From: Nitrospirota bacterium
GTDB lineage: Bacteria; Nitrospirota; Nitrospiria; SBBL01; JAADHI01
Length of the DNA stretch: 64,000 nt
NCBI GenBank assembly: GCA_029261155.1
Contig: JAJDBW010000061.1
Location: forward strand, 124,001-188,000
Direction of reading: 5' to 3'
Shown here in pieces: positions 1 through 8,716 of the stretch. Numbering within the stretch: the stretch's first letter is position 1; every line of letters starts with the position of its first letter. The notes under the pieces were generated by a model. The model was not told the DNA's origin, searched no databases, and saw only the letters and a list, made by a program, of their open reading frames with translations. A program made the translations under genes and the position numbers.

Positions 1-253
1 GATCCAGCACATTTCCGCTCGATTCGAATGAGCCTTGCGAAAAGTCGGATTTGATATTATTCACAAAAACGCCACGACCGATTTGCCCCTTACTCGCAAC
101 ACCGACACTGCTAATAATATCCGAGAAGGTGACGGAACTGCTCTTGAAGCCCACGGTATTGAGATTCGCAATGTTGTTACTTACGACGGAAAGCCCATTA
201 CCAAAGGCATTTAATCCACTGACGCCGGTAAAAAGCGAAGTTAATATGGCCAT
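1..253 (-). CDS. flgE: Flagellar hook protein FlgE, N-terminal part (cut by window edge)
   Basis: The first 84 codons of a hook/rod-family axial protein are visible; the rest lies beyond the window start. The ATG at 253 follows a strong AAAGGAGG ribosome site. The product begins with residues typical of the flagellar rod/hook N-terminus (MAILTSLFTGVSGLNAFG, then a NNIANLNTVGFK block at about residues 27-38), the segment that forms the D0 coiled coil of the hook. FlgE polymerises outside the cell into the hook after export by the flagellar type III apparatus. It follows flgD (the hook cap) and fliK (the hook-length ruler) on the same strand, which favours FlgE over FlgG or FlgF. Alternatives within the FlgE/F/G family cannot be fully excluded without the C-terminus. 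Confidence 0.88.
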   Translation of the reverse strand, partial: MAILTSLFTGVSGLNAFGNGLSVVSNNIANLNTVGFKSSSVTFSDIISSVGVASKGQIGRGVFVNNIKSDFSQGSFESSGNVLD

Positions 254-306
254 ACCTTCTTCCTCCTTTATGAGATTTGCAGCAAAATTTAAATCATATC
301 AATTGA

Positions 307-924
307 TTAAGCGGGCTGAATCGAAATAACTCCCGATGCAGGCACCTTTTCACCGTTGACCCTTAAAAATGGCATGCCCCCTTCAAATGAAACGCTCGTG
401 ACCTGGCCTGTGCTAAAGGCCGTCCCTTCTATCGGCGACCCTAGCAGGCTCTTCCCGGAAACCTGAAAATCATAGGTGCCGTCGGGAAGCCGATTTCCGT
501 TTCCATCACGGCCATCCCAAGAGAGTGACTGAAACCCGGCCTTTTGTGGCCCGGCTTCCAAGACTCTGACGATCGCGCCGACTTCATCGAAAAGTTGCAC
601 CAAAACAGCTTGGGAATCCTCATTGATCTGATAGTTAAGTACCGGCTGGCTGTCCGGGGACAAGATCACCGATTTCCCTTCTACTTGAACCAATTTTCCA
701 ATCAATTCGGCAGCCCCATATTTATTAAGCGAGGTATTCACATCGACCAAGGACCCGAGGGTGTCATTGATCCCATTCATTTGTTCGAGTTGAGTAAATT
801 GGGCCAACTGCGTCACGAACTCTGTGCTATCCATCGGCGCGAGTGGATCTTGATATTGCAACTGCGTGGTGAGTAGCCTCATAAAGACATCCTTACCAAG
901 CGCATCGATTCCGGAAACAGCCAT
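307..924 (-). CDS. flgD: Flagellar hook assembly scaffold protein FlgD
   Basis: A 205-residue protein starting at ATG 924 behind an AAAGGGGGG ribosome site. Residues 8-50 carry the FlgD N-terminal signature (FMRLLTTQLQYQDPL followed by MDSTEFVTQLAQFTQLEQM). The C-terminal half holds the W-DGRDGNG motif of the FlgD Ig/tudor-like region at about residues 135-145. FlgD caps the growing hook and is needed for FlgE polymerisation. It is slightly short because it lacks the long disordered N-terminus of enteric FlgD. The gene lies 25 bp after fliK and 53 bp before flgE, so the three are very probably co-transcribed from the sigma-54 promoter upstream of fliK. Confidence 0.95.
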   Translation of the reverse strand: MAVSGIDALGKDVFMRLLTTQLQYQDPLAPMDSTEFVTQLAQFTQLEQMNGINDTLGSLVDVNTSLNKYGAAELIGKLVQVEGKSVILSPDSQPVLNYQINEDSQAVLVQLFDEVGAIVRVLEAGPQKAGFQSLSWDGRDGNGNRLPDGTYDFQVSGKSLLGSPIEGTAFSTGQVTSVSFEGGMPFLRVNGEKVPASGVISIQPA

Positions 925-949
925 TTCACCCCCCTTTATTTTCTACAGC

Positions 950-2296
950 TTACCCATAGACATTAATGAGACCTTGCCTTGGCAATCCAAGGGACCTTGG
1001 AGAAAACCCTCCCATCGGTCGTTTTAACACGGGCTCCGAAACCGATTGTGGGTTTTGCTCAGCCGGAAAGGCATCTCCCTTTTCCTCGAAAAATTTTCCC
1101 GTGTCCCCGACATCAACCGAAAACTGATCGACCTGAAAACCTTGCTCCGCTAAACGCTCTCGCAATTGCGCCTGGTTTGCCTCAAGAAGCAATTTGACCT
1201 GTGGATCCCCTGTTAAAATATGCGCATGCACGACACCCCTTTGTACCGAGACTTCAACCTGTATCGATCCAAGCGTTTCCGGCTCAAGTTGAAAACGGAT
1301 CTGTTCAACTTTGCCAGGTTGAAAGACCTTAAGCTGCTCACTCACTTGGGAAATAAGGGCCTCTTTTTGCGATAGGCTTAGGGCCACATTCTTTTGGGCA
1401 TTTTCCATAGGTGTCGTTTGTTGAAGGCCCAAGACATCGGATGACAACATTTTAATACTGCCTTTCGAGATCTCCGGTCGAATCTTAGACTCGGCATTTT
1501 TCTCACGATTCATGTCAGGCATGGCATCGGATAAAGTCCCCTCTGCCAACACAGAATTTTTTCCTTCAGCCTTCAGCATGCCTTCCTGAACCATTTTGGA
1601 TGCCGTTTGTGCTTCGATTTCGGCCTTCTTTTCTTGTAAGGCGGAGTTTAGCGGTTTGTTCACGATTTCCTGGATATCTTCTGTTTCTAGGTTGATATCC
1701 ATTTCACTGTCCATCGCTTCAATGTCTTTTAAGGACAATGCACCCTCTAAATTTTCTTCGCCGCCTGCTTCACTTTTCTGAACCTCCGTTCCCGGATTGA
1801 GTATTTCTTCGGTCAGGGGCTCTGCCCCTTCTATTCCCAATAAAGAGAGGTTCTCTTTTTGTAAAAACGCCCCATCCCCTAATGGATCCTCAAAATTTTC
1901 AAGCAGAACCGCTTGCCCTCCAGCAAACACGACTGGGTTGGGCGATAGAAATTGAGAAGCTTCGGGGAGTCCGCTAAGCCAGGAATCGCTTTCTTCACCC
2001 TCAGTCATTGTCGTCTTCTTCGCCTCGTCGGTACCATTCGTCGTCTTAGGCACATCCTGGGTTATTTTGCTTTTTTCACCAGAGTCAGATTCTGCTTGGC
2101 GCAGTTTTTCGGGCGAGGATGCCGCGGAAGCCCTGATCGATTGATTCCGATCTACCGAATGCAGTACGTCTTTAAAGGGTTTCGTTTCGGATTTCTCGAT
2201 CGGGCCTTGACGCGCTTTCCCGCCCGACGTTTTACCCACATTTGCGGGCGCGGGAAACAAGGTCTCTAATCCTTGAGCTGTTTTAAGGGGCGTCAT
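950..2296 (-). CDS. fliK: Flagellar hook-length control protein FliK
   Basis: A 448-residue protein. Most of it is low-complexity, acidic and alanine/glutamate/serine-rich, as expected for the variable FliK ruler region. Only the C-terminal part, about residues 325-410, is family-like: a hydrophobic Flg_hook domain with the core LEPETLGSIQVEV, then HAHILTGDPQVKLLLEAN and LRERLAEQGF. FliK is secreted during hook growth and switches the export gate from hook to filament substrates when the hook is complete. Position next to flgD and flgE supports the call. The ribosome site is weak (GAGAAGAC), so the start at 2296 is less certain than the reading frame. Confidence 0.92.
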   Translation of the reverse strand: MTPLKTAQGLETLFPAPANVGKTSGGKARQGPIEKSETKPFKDVLHSVDRNQSIRASAASSPEKLRQAESDSGEKSKITQDVPKTTNGTDEAKKTTMTEGEESDSWLSGLPEASQFLSPNPVVFAGGQAVLLENFEDPLGDGAFLQKENLSLLGIEGAEPLTEEILNPGTEVQKSEAGGEENLEGALSLKDIEAMDSEMDINLETEDIQEIVNKPLNSALQEKKAEIEAQTASKMVQEGMLKAEGKNSVLAEGTLSDAMPDMNREKNAESKIRPEISKGSIKMLSSDVLGLQQTTPMENAQKNVALSLSQKEALISQVSEQLKVFQPGKVEQIRFQLEPETLGSIQVEVSVQRGVVHAHILTGDPQVKLLLEANQAQLRERLAEQGFQVDQFSVDVGDTGKFFEEKGDAFPAEQNPQSVSEPVLKRPMGGFSPRSLGLPRQGLINVYG

Positions 2297-2341
2297 TTTG
2301 ATGTCTTCTCACTCGGACGGTTTCGCATCGCCTAGCCTAAG

Positions 2342-2357
2342 AGCAAGACTGAGGCCA
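2342..2357 (-). promoter_or_regulatory. Sigma-54 (-24/-12) promoter of fliK-flgD-flgE
   Basis: On the minus strand the sequence reads TGGCCT, five bases, TTGCT. This keeps the essential GG-N10-GC spacing of sigma-54 promoters, with one mismatch in the -24 box (C for A). It lies about 45 bp before the fliK start, giving a plausible 5' leader of roughly 35 nt. Hook genes are commonly sigma-54-dependent in bacteria with FlrC-type activators, and two such activators are encoded next door. Transcription itself is inferred. Confidence 0.6.
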
Positions 2358-2458
2358 AACGGAATAGGTCTTTAGATATGGGCTTTTTCGGGGATTATTT
2401 AAACTGACTCCGTCGTTTTTGCCTAGTGCTGGGAAAAATATTCCGAGGTGACAAAAAC

Positions 2459-2487
2459 TTGACACTCTGAATAAATGGGATTAAGCT
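2459..2487 (+). promoter_or_regulatory. Possible sigma-70 promoter for the hybrid kinase gene
   Basis: TTGACA at 2459-2464, 17 bases, then TAAGCT at 2482-2487. The -35 is perfect and the -10 is weak. It would start transcription about 25 nt before the ATG at 2518. The element shares the divergent intergenic space with the fliK sigma-54 promoter. Confidence 0.4.
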
Positions 2488-2517
2488 GTGAGCGAAAAGA
2501 CCGTGTATGAGTAAAGG

Positions 2518-4041
2518 ATGCCGCGAGAAGAATTCAAAGAAGAATTCAAACCGACCCTCCAACACTTCCAAAAAGCCTTCGACCTTATTCAAAACGGACT
2601 TCTGCTCCAAGATAAATCGGGAAAACCGCTCTTCGTCAACCAAGCACTTTGTCATATCTTTGGCGCTTCCGAAGGGGAGTTGATGGAGAGAGGCCTATCG
2701 AGGTTATTTCCACCCAAGAGTCTGACTCGCTACCAGAAGAAGATCCTTCCAGAATCCCTAAAGTTTGGTATCGGAACGGATGAGATCGAGGGGATCAATA
2801 AAGAGGGCGCCACCTTTCCTTTAACGATTTCGACCGTTCCGGTCCAAGAGGCGGATCAACAAAGCGTATCGGGCTATGTCTCCCTCTGCAAAGACCTTTC
2901 CGAGGAGATGGAATTCCGGCGTCGGCGGCTTCACTCTGAAAAGCTCGCCGCCATCGGCGAAATGCTGGCCGGGGTCGCGCATGAGCTCAATAATCCGCTC
3001 ACCAGCGTGGTGGGCTTTTCGGAACTGCTGCTGCAAAAACGGGTTAGCCCGGATATTAAACGTCAGTTGAGGCGTATCTCCTCCGAGGCCATCCGTACTT
3101 CGAAAATCGTCCAGAATCTGCTCTCGGTCGTCCGCTCGCATAAACCCGAAAAAATATTGGTGGGTGTGAACGGCGTCCTCCAAAATGTCTTGGAACTGAA
3201 GAGCCGTCAACTCCGCATCGACAACATTCGTATCGTCAAGCGGATGGTCGACGACGAAACCCTTCCCAAAGTGGTCGGCGATTATCAGCAGTTGATCGAG
3301 GTCTTCTTAAATTTGATTAACAATGCCCACCAAGCGATGGTTGGCGACAGAGGCAAGGGCACGCTTTCGATCAAGACCGAAGCCAAAAACGGGGCCGTGA
3401 TTATTCGTATTAGCGATACCGGACCGGGGATTCCCGCATCGGCCCAATCAAAATTATTTCAACCCTTTTTTACAACGAAAGCCGATGGCTGCGGCTTGGG
3501 CTTGAATATCAGCCATAACATTATTAGAGAACACGGCGGAAATATCACACTGGAAAACCACCGGCCACGCGGCTGCACCTTCGCCATTTGCTTACCCGTT
3601 GCGACCGATCAAGTGCTGAAACCGGTCGCGTTCCCGAAAACCTCTAAGGTACCCGCCAAAGCACTTGAGATTATGGTTTTGGATGACGAGGAAATCATTT
3701 TAGACCTTCACTACCAGATGTTGACGCAACTTGGGCACAAAGCCCGTCTCTTCAAAACAGCGGCGGAGGCCATCTCGGGTCTGGATCATCGTCCGTACGA
3801 TCTGATCCTCGCCGACATCAAACTGCCCCGAATGAATGGAAGAAAGTTCTACGAATACCTCAAGAAAAAAAATCCGCGTTTAAGTAAAAACACCATCTTT
3901 GTCACCGGAGATATTCTCAGCGATGCCACCAATGTGTTTATAAAGAAAAACAAATTGGCCGTGCTCTACAAACCCTTTGTCTTGAAGCAGCTTGAAGAAA
4001 TTATCGAGACATTCTGTAGAAAAAAGAAAGGGATGAAATGA
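2518..4041 (+). CDS. PAS-domain hybrid sensor histidine kinase with C-terminal receiver
   Basis: A 507-residue cytoplasmic protein with no membrane segment. Order: PAS-like domain (about 18-130); dimerisation domain with the H-box VAHELNNPLTS, phospho-acceptor H155; HATPase with NLINNAHQA (N-box), DTGPGIP and GLGLNIS; then a receiver (about 385-500) with acceptor D433 in ILADIKLP and a conserved late Lys. A hybrid kinase can pass phosphate from H155 to its own D433, so the receiver may modulate signalling to the activator encoded immediately downstream (ATGA overlap). The start is uncertain: an in-frame stop lies nine bases before ATG 2518, and the only purine-rich stretch abuts the ATG with no spacing. 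The signal sensed is unknown; a flagellar or pilus role is inferred from the neighbours. Confidence 0.85.
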   Translation: MPREEFKEEFKPTLQHFQKAFDLIQNGLLLQDKSGKPLFVNQALCHIFGASEGELMERGLSRLFPPKSLTRYQKKILPESLKFGIGTDEIEGINKEGATFPLTISTVPVQEADQQSVSGYVSLCKDLSEEMEFRRRRLHSEKLAAIGEMLAGVAHELNNPLTSVVGFSELLLQKRVSPDIKRQLRRISSEAIRTSKIVQNLLSVVRSHKPEKILVGVNGVLQNVLELKSRQLRIDNIRIVKRMVDDETLPKVVGDYQQLIEVFLNLINNAHQAMVGDRGKGTLSIKTEAKNGAVIIRISDTGPGIPASAQSKLFQPFFTTKADGCGLGLNISHNIIREHGGNITLENHRPRGCTFAICLPVATDQVLKPVAFPKTSKVPAKALEIMVLDDEEIILDLHYQMLTQLGHKARLFKTAAEAISGLDHRPYDLILADIKLPRMNGRKFYEYLKKKNPRLSKNTIFVTGDILSDATNVFIKKNKLAVLYKPFVLKQLEEIIETFCRKKKGMK

Positions 4042-5474
4042 ATAAAAGTCGCATCCTCATCGTAGAAGACGACGATGGCGTACGGGAAACGCTCATGGTT
4101 CTACTTAAAGGTGCCGGTTACGAGGTCGAGGCGGTCGCCGACGGGCCACCCGCAATTGAATTGACCAAGGCAACCCCCTTCCACCTCTACATGATCGATC
4201 TTCGCCTTCCCAGTAGCAGCGGTATCGATATTATGGAAGCCATAAAAAAGATTCGCTCGGAGGCTGTCTGCATGGTCCTCACCGCCTACGCCACCATCGA
4301 ACTTTCGGTCAAAGCCATGAAAGCCGGCGCCTTCGATTTCATCGCCAAACCCTTTCAAATTGATGTGGTTTTAAACCTGGTTAAAAACGCCCTCGAATTC
4401 AACCGTTTAAAGCTAGAAAACCGGTCGCTTCAAAAAATGGTGCGTGATAAATATCGCTTTGAAAACATGGTCGGCTCGTCCAGCGAAATGAACCAAGTCT
4501 ACGAATTAATCGAACGGGTCTCCGACAGCGACAGCACCATTCTCATTCAAGGCGAAAGCGGCACAGGCAAAGAAATTGTCGCGAAGACGATTCACTACAA
4601 CAGTCCGCGCCGTGACAAACCCCTCATCCCCATCAACTGTGGGGCGATTCCTGAGAACCTACTGGAAAGCGAACTTTTCGGTCACGAAAAAGGCGCCTTT
4701 ACAGGAGCCACCAGCTCCAGAACAGGGCGCTTCGAACTGGCCCATGGGGGCACCCTCTTCCTCGACGAAATCAGCGAAATGCCCATTTCCCTGCAAGTAA
4801 AGCTGCTTCGCGTCTTACAAGAACAAACCTTCGAGCGCGTCGGAGGGGTGAATTCCATCCATGTGGATGTCCGCATCCTTGCGGCCACCAATCAAGATCT
4901 CGAAGAAGCCATCGTCGACAAGCGTTTTCGAACCGACCTCTACTACCGCCTCAACGTCATTCCCATACACATCCCTCCCCTTCGCAAACGTAAAGACGAT
5001 ATTCCCCTACTCGTCGACCACTTTATTGGAAAATTCAGAGCGAAGAAAAACAAAAATATTAAGGGAATGACGGATGAAGCTTTAAAGCTTCTTATGAATT
5101 ACTACTGGCCCGGAAACATCCGCGAACTCGAGAACCTAATCGAGCGTTTGGTTGTTCTTAAACGTGAAGAAGGCTACATTGAAGCCGGAGAGATCCCCGA
5201 AAAACTGGTCTTCTCACGACGACGCGCTTTCCCCTTTCAATTCGATCTCCCTGAAGACGGCGTCGTCTTTTCCAACGTGGTCTCCGCCTTTGAAAATCAA
5301 ATCTTGGACCAAGCCTTAGCCCGCGCAAAAGGGGTGAAAAACCAGGCAGCCCAATTGCTCCAGATGAATCGCACCACCTTGGTTGAAAAACTTAAAAAAC
5401 GTCGTGTAATCACTTCCATGGCAGAAAAATCGGAAGCCACCGCCACTCGAGATCAATTTTATCGAGACGAGTAA
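4038..5474 (+). CDS. Sigma-54-dependent response regulator (NtrC/AtoC family)
   Basis: A 478-residue activator with the canonical three-domain layout: receiver (1-120) with acidic pocket EDDD at 10-13 and acceptor D54; AAA+ domain (about 143-380) with Walker A GESGTGKE (172-179), an intact GAFTGA sigma-54 contact loop (219-224) and Walker B LFLDEI; and a Fis-type helix-turn-helix at the C-terminus (about 425-460). Phosphorylation would drive oligomerisation and ATP-dependent remodelling of sigma-54 RNA polymerase. It overlaps the upstream hybrid kinase by 4 bp, so the two are a cognate pair. Targets are not shown by the sequence; candidates are the sigma-54 promoters elsewhere in this window (fliK, fimT, TPR operon, MerR operon). 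Confidence 0.93.
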   Translation: MNKSRILIVEDDDGVRETLMVLLKGAGYEVEAVADGPPAIELTKATPFHLYMIDLRLPSSSGIDIMEAIKKIRSEAVCMVLTAYATIELSVKAMKAGAFDFIAKPFQIDVVLNLVKNALEFNRLKLENRSLQKMVRDKYRFENMVGSSSEMNQVYELIERVSDSDSTILIQGESGTGKEIVAKTIHYNSPRRDKPLIPINCGAIPENLLESELFGHEKGAFTGATSSRTGRFELAHGGTLFLDEISEMPISLQVKLLRVLQEQTFERVGGVNSIHVDVRILAATNQDLEEAIVDKRFRTDLYYRLNVIPIHIPPLRKRKDDIPLLVDHFIGKFRAKKNKNIKGMTDEALKLLMNYYWPGNIRELENLIERLVVLKREEGYIEAGEIPEKLVFSRRRAFPFQFDLPEDGVVFSNVVSAFENQILDQALARAKGVKNQAAQLLQMNRTTLVEKLKKRRVITSMAEKSEATATRDQFYRDE

Positions 5475-5546
5475 GACGATCACCTTGCTTGTCCTTGCCC
5501 TCACGACAAGCCGATACCGACTCACTTTTTTCAACTGAGTTCCGCT

Positions 5547-5585
5547 CAGCAACATCCTCCCCCCATCAGCAACATCCTCCCCCCA
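5547..5585. repeat. Tandem direct repeat, two units of 20 and 19 bp
   Basis: Unit 1 is 5547-5566 and unit 2 is 5567-5585. Both begin TCAGCAACATCCTCCCC and differ only by one C in the terminal C-run. This looks like a recent slippage or duplication event in the spacer between the first activator gene and the sigma-54 promoter. Confidence 0.75.
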
Positions 5586-5639
5586 AAGGTTCACTGTACG
5601 ACAGAACTTCTCCACGTTTTCTGCTTACGGGGGAAAGGG

Positions 5640-5657
5640 CTTGACGACAATGTCAAG
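5640..5657. promoter_or_regulatory. Perfect inverted repeat, candidate activator (enhancer) binding site
   Basis: CTTGAC and GTCAAG arms are separated by six bases, and a further half-site TTGAC follows at 5661-5665. The centre lies about 96 bp upstream of the start of transcription predicted from the -24/-12 element. That is the usual position for a sigma-54 activator binding site. Which activator binds is not known; the two encoded on either side are the obvious candidates. Confidence 0.5.
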
Positions 5658-5717
5658 ACTTTGACGATTCCATTACACCTCCTGTGCTCTATTCCCCTAA
5701 AAAGCGCTCGAAACCGC

Positions 5718-5733
5718 TGGCACTAATATTGCT
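5718..5733 (+). promoter_or_regulatory. Sigma-54 (-24/-12) promoter of the TPR-kinase-activator operon
   Basis: TGGCAC, five bases (TAATA), TTGCT: an exact match to the sigma-54 consensus with correct GG-N10-GC spacing. Transcription would start near 5745, about 40 nt before the TPR gene at 5786. The downstream kinase and activator genes follow without a visible terminator, so this would put a sigma-54 activator under sigma-54 control. Confidence 0.82.
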
Positions 5734-5785
5734 CTATTTATCCTGGCATTCGTAGTTCACGCGCATTGTTCGGAACGGACGGTAC

Positions 5786-7825
5786 ATGTTGAAGGTTTTT
5801 TTAGTCGTCGGATTGTTCATTTCAAGCCTTTTTGTCCCCATACAAGGGCTGGCGCAAGCGCCCCACAGTCAAATCGCCGAGGAGACAAACATTCCCGCTG
5901 ATCCTGCATTCGATGAAATCAGGATTTTCTACAAAGACTTCAAATATGCCAGGGCTGCTCAACTGACAAAAAAACTGACAAGGCAGCGAAAGAACAAGGT
6001 CGCCGCGCAAGCAGCCGCATTTCTACTGGGCGATCTCTACGTTAAAATTGCCGATAAAGGAGAACCAAAAAAATACAAAGATGCTCTAAATGCCTATCAG
6101 GCCGCCAGGCAAAAATACCCTAATTCCGAAGACGCGATCGTTGCCTTGTGGAAAATCGGATCGGTTTATTTAAAAAGACAGCTACATTATGAGGCGATCG
6201 CCTCCTTCAACCGGATTTTGAAAAGTTATCCCGAACACCCAATCGCCACGTCCGCCCAATTGGGAAAAGGACAGGCGACGACAGCCATCAATCAAATGCG
6301 GGAAGCCATCGGTATTTTTGATGCGATTAACCCGGGCCTTCTATCTCACACGCAACGTATGATTTTGCTCCTGAGCTACGGCGATGCCTTTTATAAACTC
6401 GACTACCTTCACACCGCCTATGAGTATTATAAACTCGTCCCCATTGAAGATACGATTGCTCACGCCAAACCCCTTACTTTTTATCAATATGGCATTTCCG
6501 CTCTGCAAGCCAAAGACTACAAGCGGGCCCGCGAAATCTTCTCCGCCTTGGGCGCCGTATATCCAAGTGAAGCCGAAGGCATTATGGGCTTGGTGCGGAT
6601 CGGTGATGCCTGGCGTATGGAAGGCATGAGCCTCCGGGCCGATGCCTTTTACCAAGAGATCGCGAATTCCAAAAAACCCGGCGTCACTTTCCAGAAAGCC
6701 CAACTGGCGGCCGCCGTCGGCGCACTTCATCTGGCGGGCTGTTACCCCAAGCCACTGCTCGTCAGACAATCGGAATGCGATAAAATCAGAGCCTTGGAAA
6801 GTGAAAAAGGACGGGACGCGGAACAAAAGATTAAAACAATCAGCCCGCGCCTCATCGAACGGATCGAAAGCGATGAACAGATCGAATCGCTTTTAGTGGA
6901 AGCGGTTGCGGCGCTGGAACGTCATCGGGCTTATACGAGCTCACTTTGGATTAAAGAAAAGGCACTGGAGAGAAAAATTTCAAAAAAAACACGAGAAGGC
7001 TTCGAAGAAACCCTTCAGCAGACAGTTATCAAATCTGTTGAACAATTAGTGAAACATCAAGACAATCTTGAAGCCTTAAATCTTTTTTTTCGATATCATT
7101 CGTTTTTTCTAGACGGGAAAGTTGAACCCTCAATTGCCCTACGGATTGGTGTCAATTTAAGCGAAGCGGGTTTCCACGAAGAAGCCGCAATCTTGCTGGG
7201 TGAAATTGCCGAAGGGAAAGCGGGGCAAATCGCGAAGGAGGCCCATTACCATTTAATTAAAGCAAAGTTTGACCAAGGCGATTTCGAATTGACAGACCGC
7301 CTCCTAAAGCGTTTTATCCAAAGCCATCCCAATAGCATACAGGTCCCGTCTCTAGAACACATCTCCGCAGAAATATTGGATAAACAAGGCAAGCACGAGC
7401 TCGCCCTTGTACAGTATCAAAGCTGGTTAAAACGCTACCCGAAACACGCCGAAAAACGGAAAGTGCAAGTCCTTCTCGCAAGGGCTTACGAAAAAAAAGG
7501 CGCACTGAAAAAGGCCATCGCGGTTTATTTAGATCTCAATGCCGGCTCTAAAAAAGAGGACCCAGAAATTAACCTTCATGTAGCGGACTTATATTATCGC
7601 ATTAAAAACTATAAGGCCGCGCTTCCGCTCTATCAAAAATCAATGGACGCCCTAGCGCCCTCGCCTAAGAAAGAGTGGGCCACCTTACAATTGGCAAATA
7701 CCTTTGAACGAATCGGACAAGGTGAAAAAGGCGGTCCACTGTTCTCCCGTCTCGCCAGGGAAGCAAAAGACGATCTCATTCAAGGGATAGCCGCTCAAAA
7801 GGTGGAAACGATTGCAAACCCATAA
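5786..7825 (+). CDS. Exported tetratricopeptide-repeat protein
   Basis: A 679-residue protein with a clear signal peptide (hydrophobic residues 4-22, ending near GLAQA). The rest is repetitive alpha-helical sequence with many TPR-like units (for example YKDALNAYQAARQKYP and YEAIASFNRILKSYP in the N-terminal third, and further units at about 500-650). It is presumably periplasmic or outer-membrane-facing and would act as a scaffold. It sits between a sigma-54 promoter and the FlrB-like kinase and FlrC-like activator genes (36 bp to the kinase). It may take part in the signal input of that system or in motor or pilus assembly; this is inference only. I cannot assign it to a named TPR family. 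Confidence 0.82.
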   Translation: MLKVFLVVGLFISSLFVPIQGLAQAPHSQIAEETNIPADPAFDEIRIFYKDFKYARAAQLTKKLTRQRKNKVAAQAAAFLLGDLYVKIADKGEPKKYKDALNAYQAARQKYPNSEDAIVALWKIGSVYLKRQLHYEAIASFNRILKSYPEHPIATSAQLGKGQATTAINQMREAIGIFDAINPGLLSHTQRMILLLSYGDAFYKLDYLHTAYEYYKLVPIEDTIAHAKPLTFYQYGISALQAKDYKRAREIFSALGAVYPSEAEGIMGLVRIGDAWRMEGMSLRADAFYQEIANSKKPGVTFQKAQLAAAVGALHLAGCYPKPLLVRQSECDKIRALESEKGRDAEQKIKTISPRLIERIESDEQIESLLVEAVAALERHRAYTSSLWIKEKALERKISKKTREGFEETLQQTVIKSVEQLVKHQDNLEALNLFFRYHSFFLDGKVEPSIALRIGVNLSEAGFHEEAAILLGEIAEGKAGQIAKEAHYHLIKAKFDQGDFELTDRLLKRFIQSHPNSIQVPSLEHISAEILDKQGKHELALVQYQSWLKRYPKHAEKRKVQVLLARAYEKKGALKKAIAVYLDLNAGSKKEDPEINLHVADLYYRIKNYKAALPLYQKSMDALAPSPKKEWATLQLANTFERIGQGEKGGPLFSRLAREAKDDLIQGIAAQKVETIANP

Positions 7826-7861
7826 GGTAAAAGATCAGTCCATAGACCGGAGGAATAAGGG

Positions 7862-8716
7862 ATGACTGTCAAAGACAACAAGGTTGCGCTTCTGGAAGAG
7901 GCATTTAATGAATTCAACACGCGGTCCTTTGAACTGGAGAGAAGTTACAAGCTTTTAAAGAGTGAGGCGAAGCGCCTAAAATCCGAACTCAAAGCAAGTC
8001 ATGCCGAAAAAGAACGCTTTCGTGAGGAGGCAGAGCGAAACCATCGGCTCGCGGCGGTCGGTGAAATGGCAGCCAGAATGGCCCACGAATTAAGGAACCC
8101 GCTTGGGAGCATCGAACTCTTTACTGCCCTCTTAAAAAAATCAGTCCACGACCAACCCAAAGAAAGTGCCTGGGTCGATCATCTTTCGATGGCCATTCAT
8201 GCCATGGAATATGCCATCACCAATTTGCTCCTTTTTACCGGCAAACCCCAGCCCCAATTTCGCCGTGTCGATCTTCGAAACACGATCCTATCGCTTCGAC
8301 CTTTTGTTGATCATCTATTGCAACAAAACAAGATTACCTGGCAAGAAAATACGGCAACGCTTTCGAAGACCGTTTGGTGTGATGAGGATCTACTCAAACA
8401 GATCTTACTGAATCTCATTCTCAATGCCATTGATGTCATGCCCGATGGTGGACACTTGGAAATATCGGCAGAGGCCACGGAACGCCCCCAGGCAGATCTC
8501 GTTTTAAGTGTATCCGATACCGGAACAGGCATTCCGGAGAAAGCCTTGTCACGCCTTTTTGACCCCTTCTTTACAACAAAAGATAAAGGCACAGGACTGG
8601 GCCTCTCCATTGTTCAAAATGCGGTGGCTGCACACGGAGGAACCATCCAAGTCAAAAGCAATCACCAGGGTGCTTGTTTCATTATTCGATTTCCGCTTCA
8701 CCAAGAGGCCGCCTAA
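7862..8716 (+). CDS. flrB: Sensor histidine kinase, FlrB/FleS-like
   Basis: A 284-residue soluble kinase behind a strong ribosome site (GGAGGAATAAGGG). An N-terminal coiled coil (about 10-62) leads into the H-box MAHELRNPLGS with acceptor H75. A HATPase follows with NLILNAIDV (N-box), DTGTGIPEKALSRLFDPFFTTK and GTGLGLSIVQ. There is no membrane segment and no obvious PAS domain, so it is a minimal FlrB-type kinase. Flagellar FlrB/FleS kinases phosphorylate FlrC/FleR, which then activate sigma-54-dependent basal-body and hook genes. Stop and next start overlap (TAATG) with the activator gene, and the flagellar operon begins 24 bp after that, which is the basis for the flrB name. Confidence 0.85.
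   Translation: MTVKDNKVALLEEAFNEFNTRSFELERSYKLLKSEAKRLKSELKASHAEKERFREEAERNHRLAAVGEMAARMAHELRNPLGSIELFTALLKKSVHDQPKESAWVDHLSMAIHAMEYAITNLLLFTGKPQPQFRRVDLRNTILSLRPFVDHLLQQNKITWQENTATLSKTVWCDEDLLKQILLNLILNAIDVMPDGGHLEISAEATERPQADLVLSVSDTGTGIPEKALSRLFDPFFTTKDKGTGLGLSIVQNAVAAHGGTIQVKSNHQGACFIIRFPLHQEAA

Larger units (their letters stand above)
5475..5785. other. Intergenic region holding direct repeat, inverted repeat and sigma-54 promoter
   Basis: About 310 bp without a gene. In order it contains a CTTGTC/GACAAG hairpin (5488-5510), a CTGAG/CTCAG hairpin (5536-5550), a tandem near-20-bp repeat, a perfect inverted repeat and a -24/-12 promoter. No clear rho-independent terminator for the preceding gene is visible. 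Confidence 0.6.

Noticed and set aside
8674-8715. 14-residue extension of the FlrC-like activator into the kinase gene
   Set aside because: The receiver domain begins right after the ATG at 8716, which gives the expected TAATG coupling.
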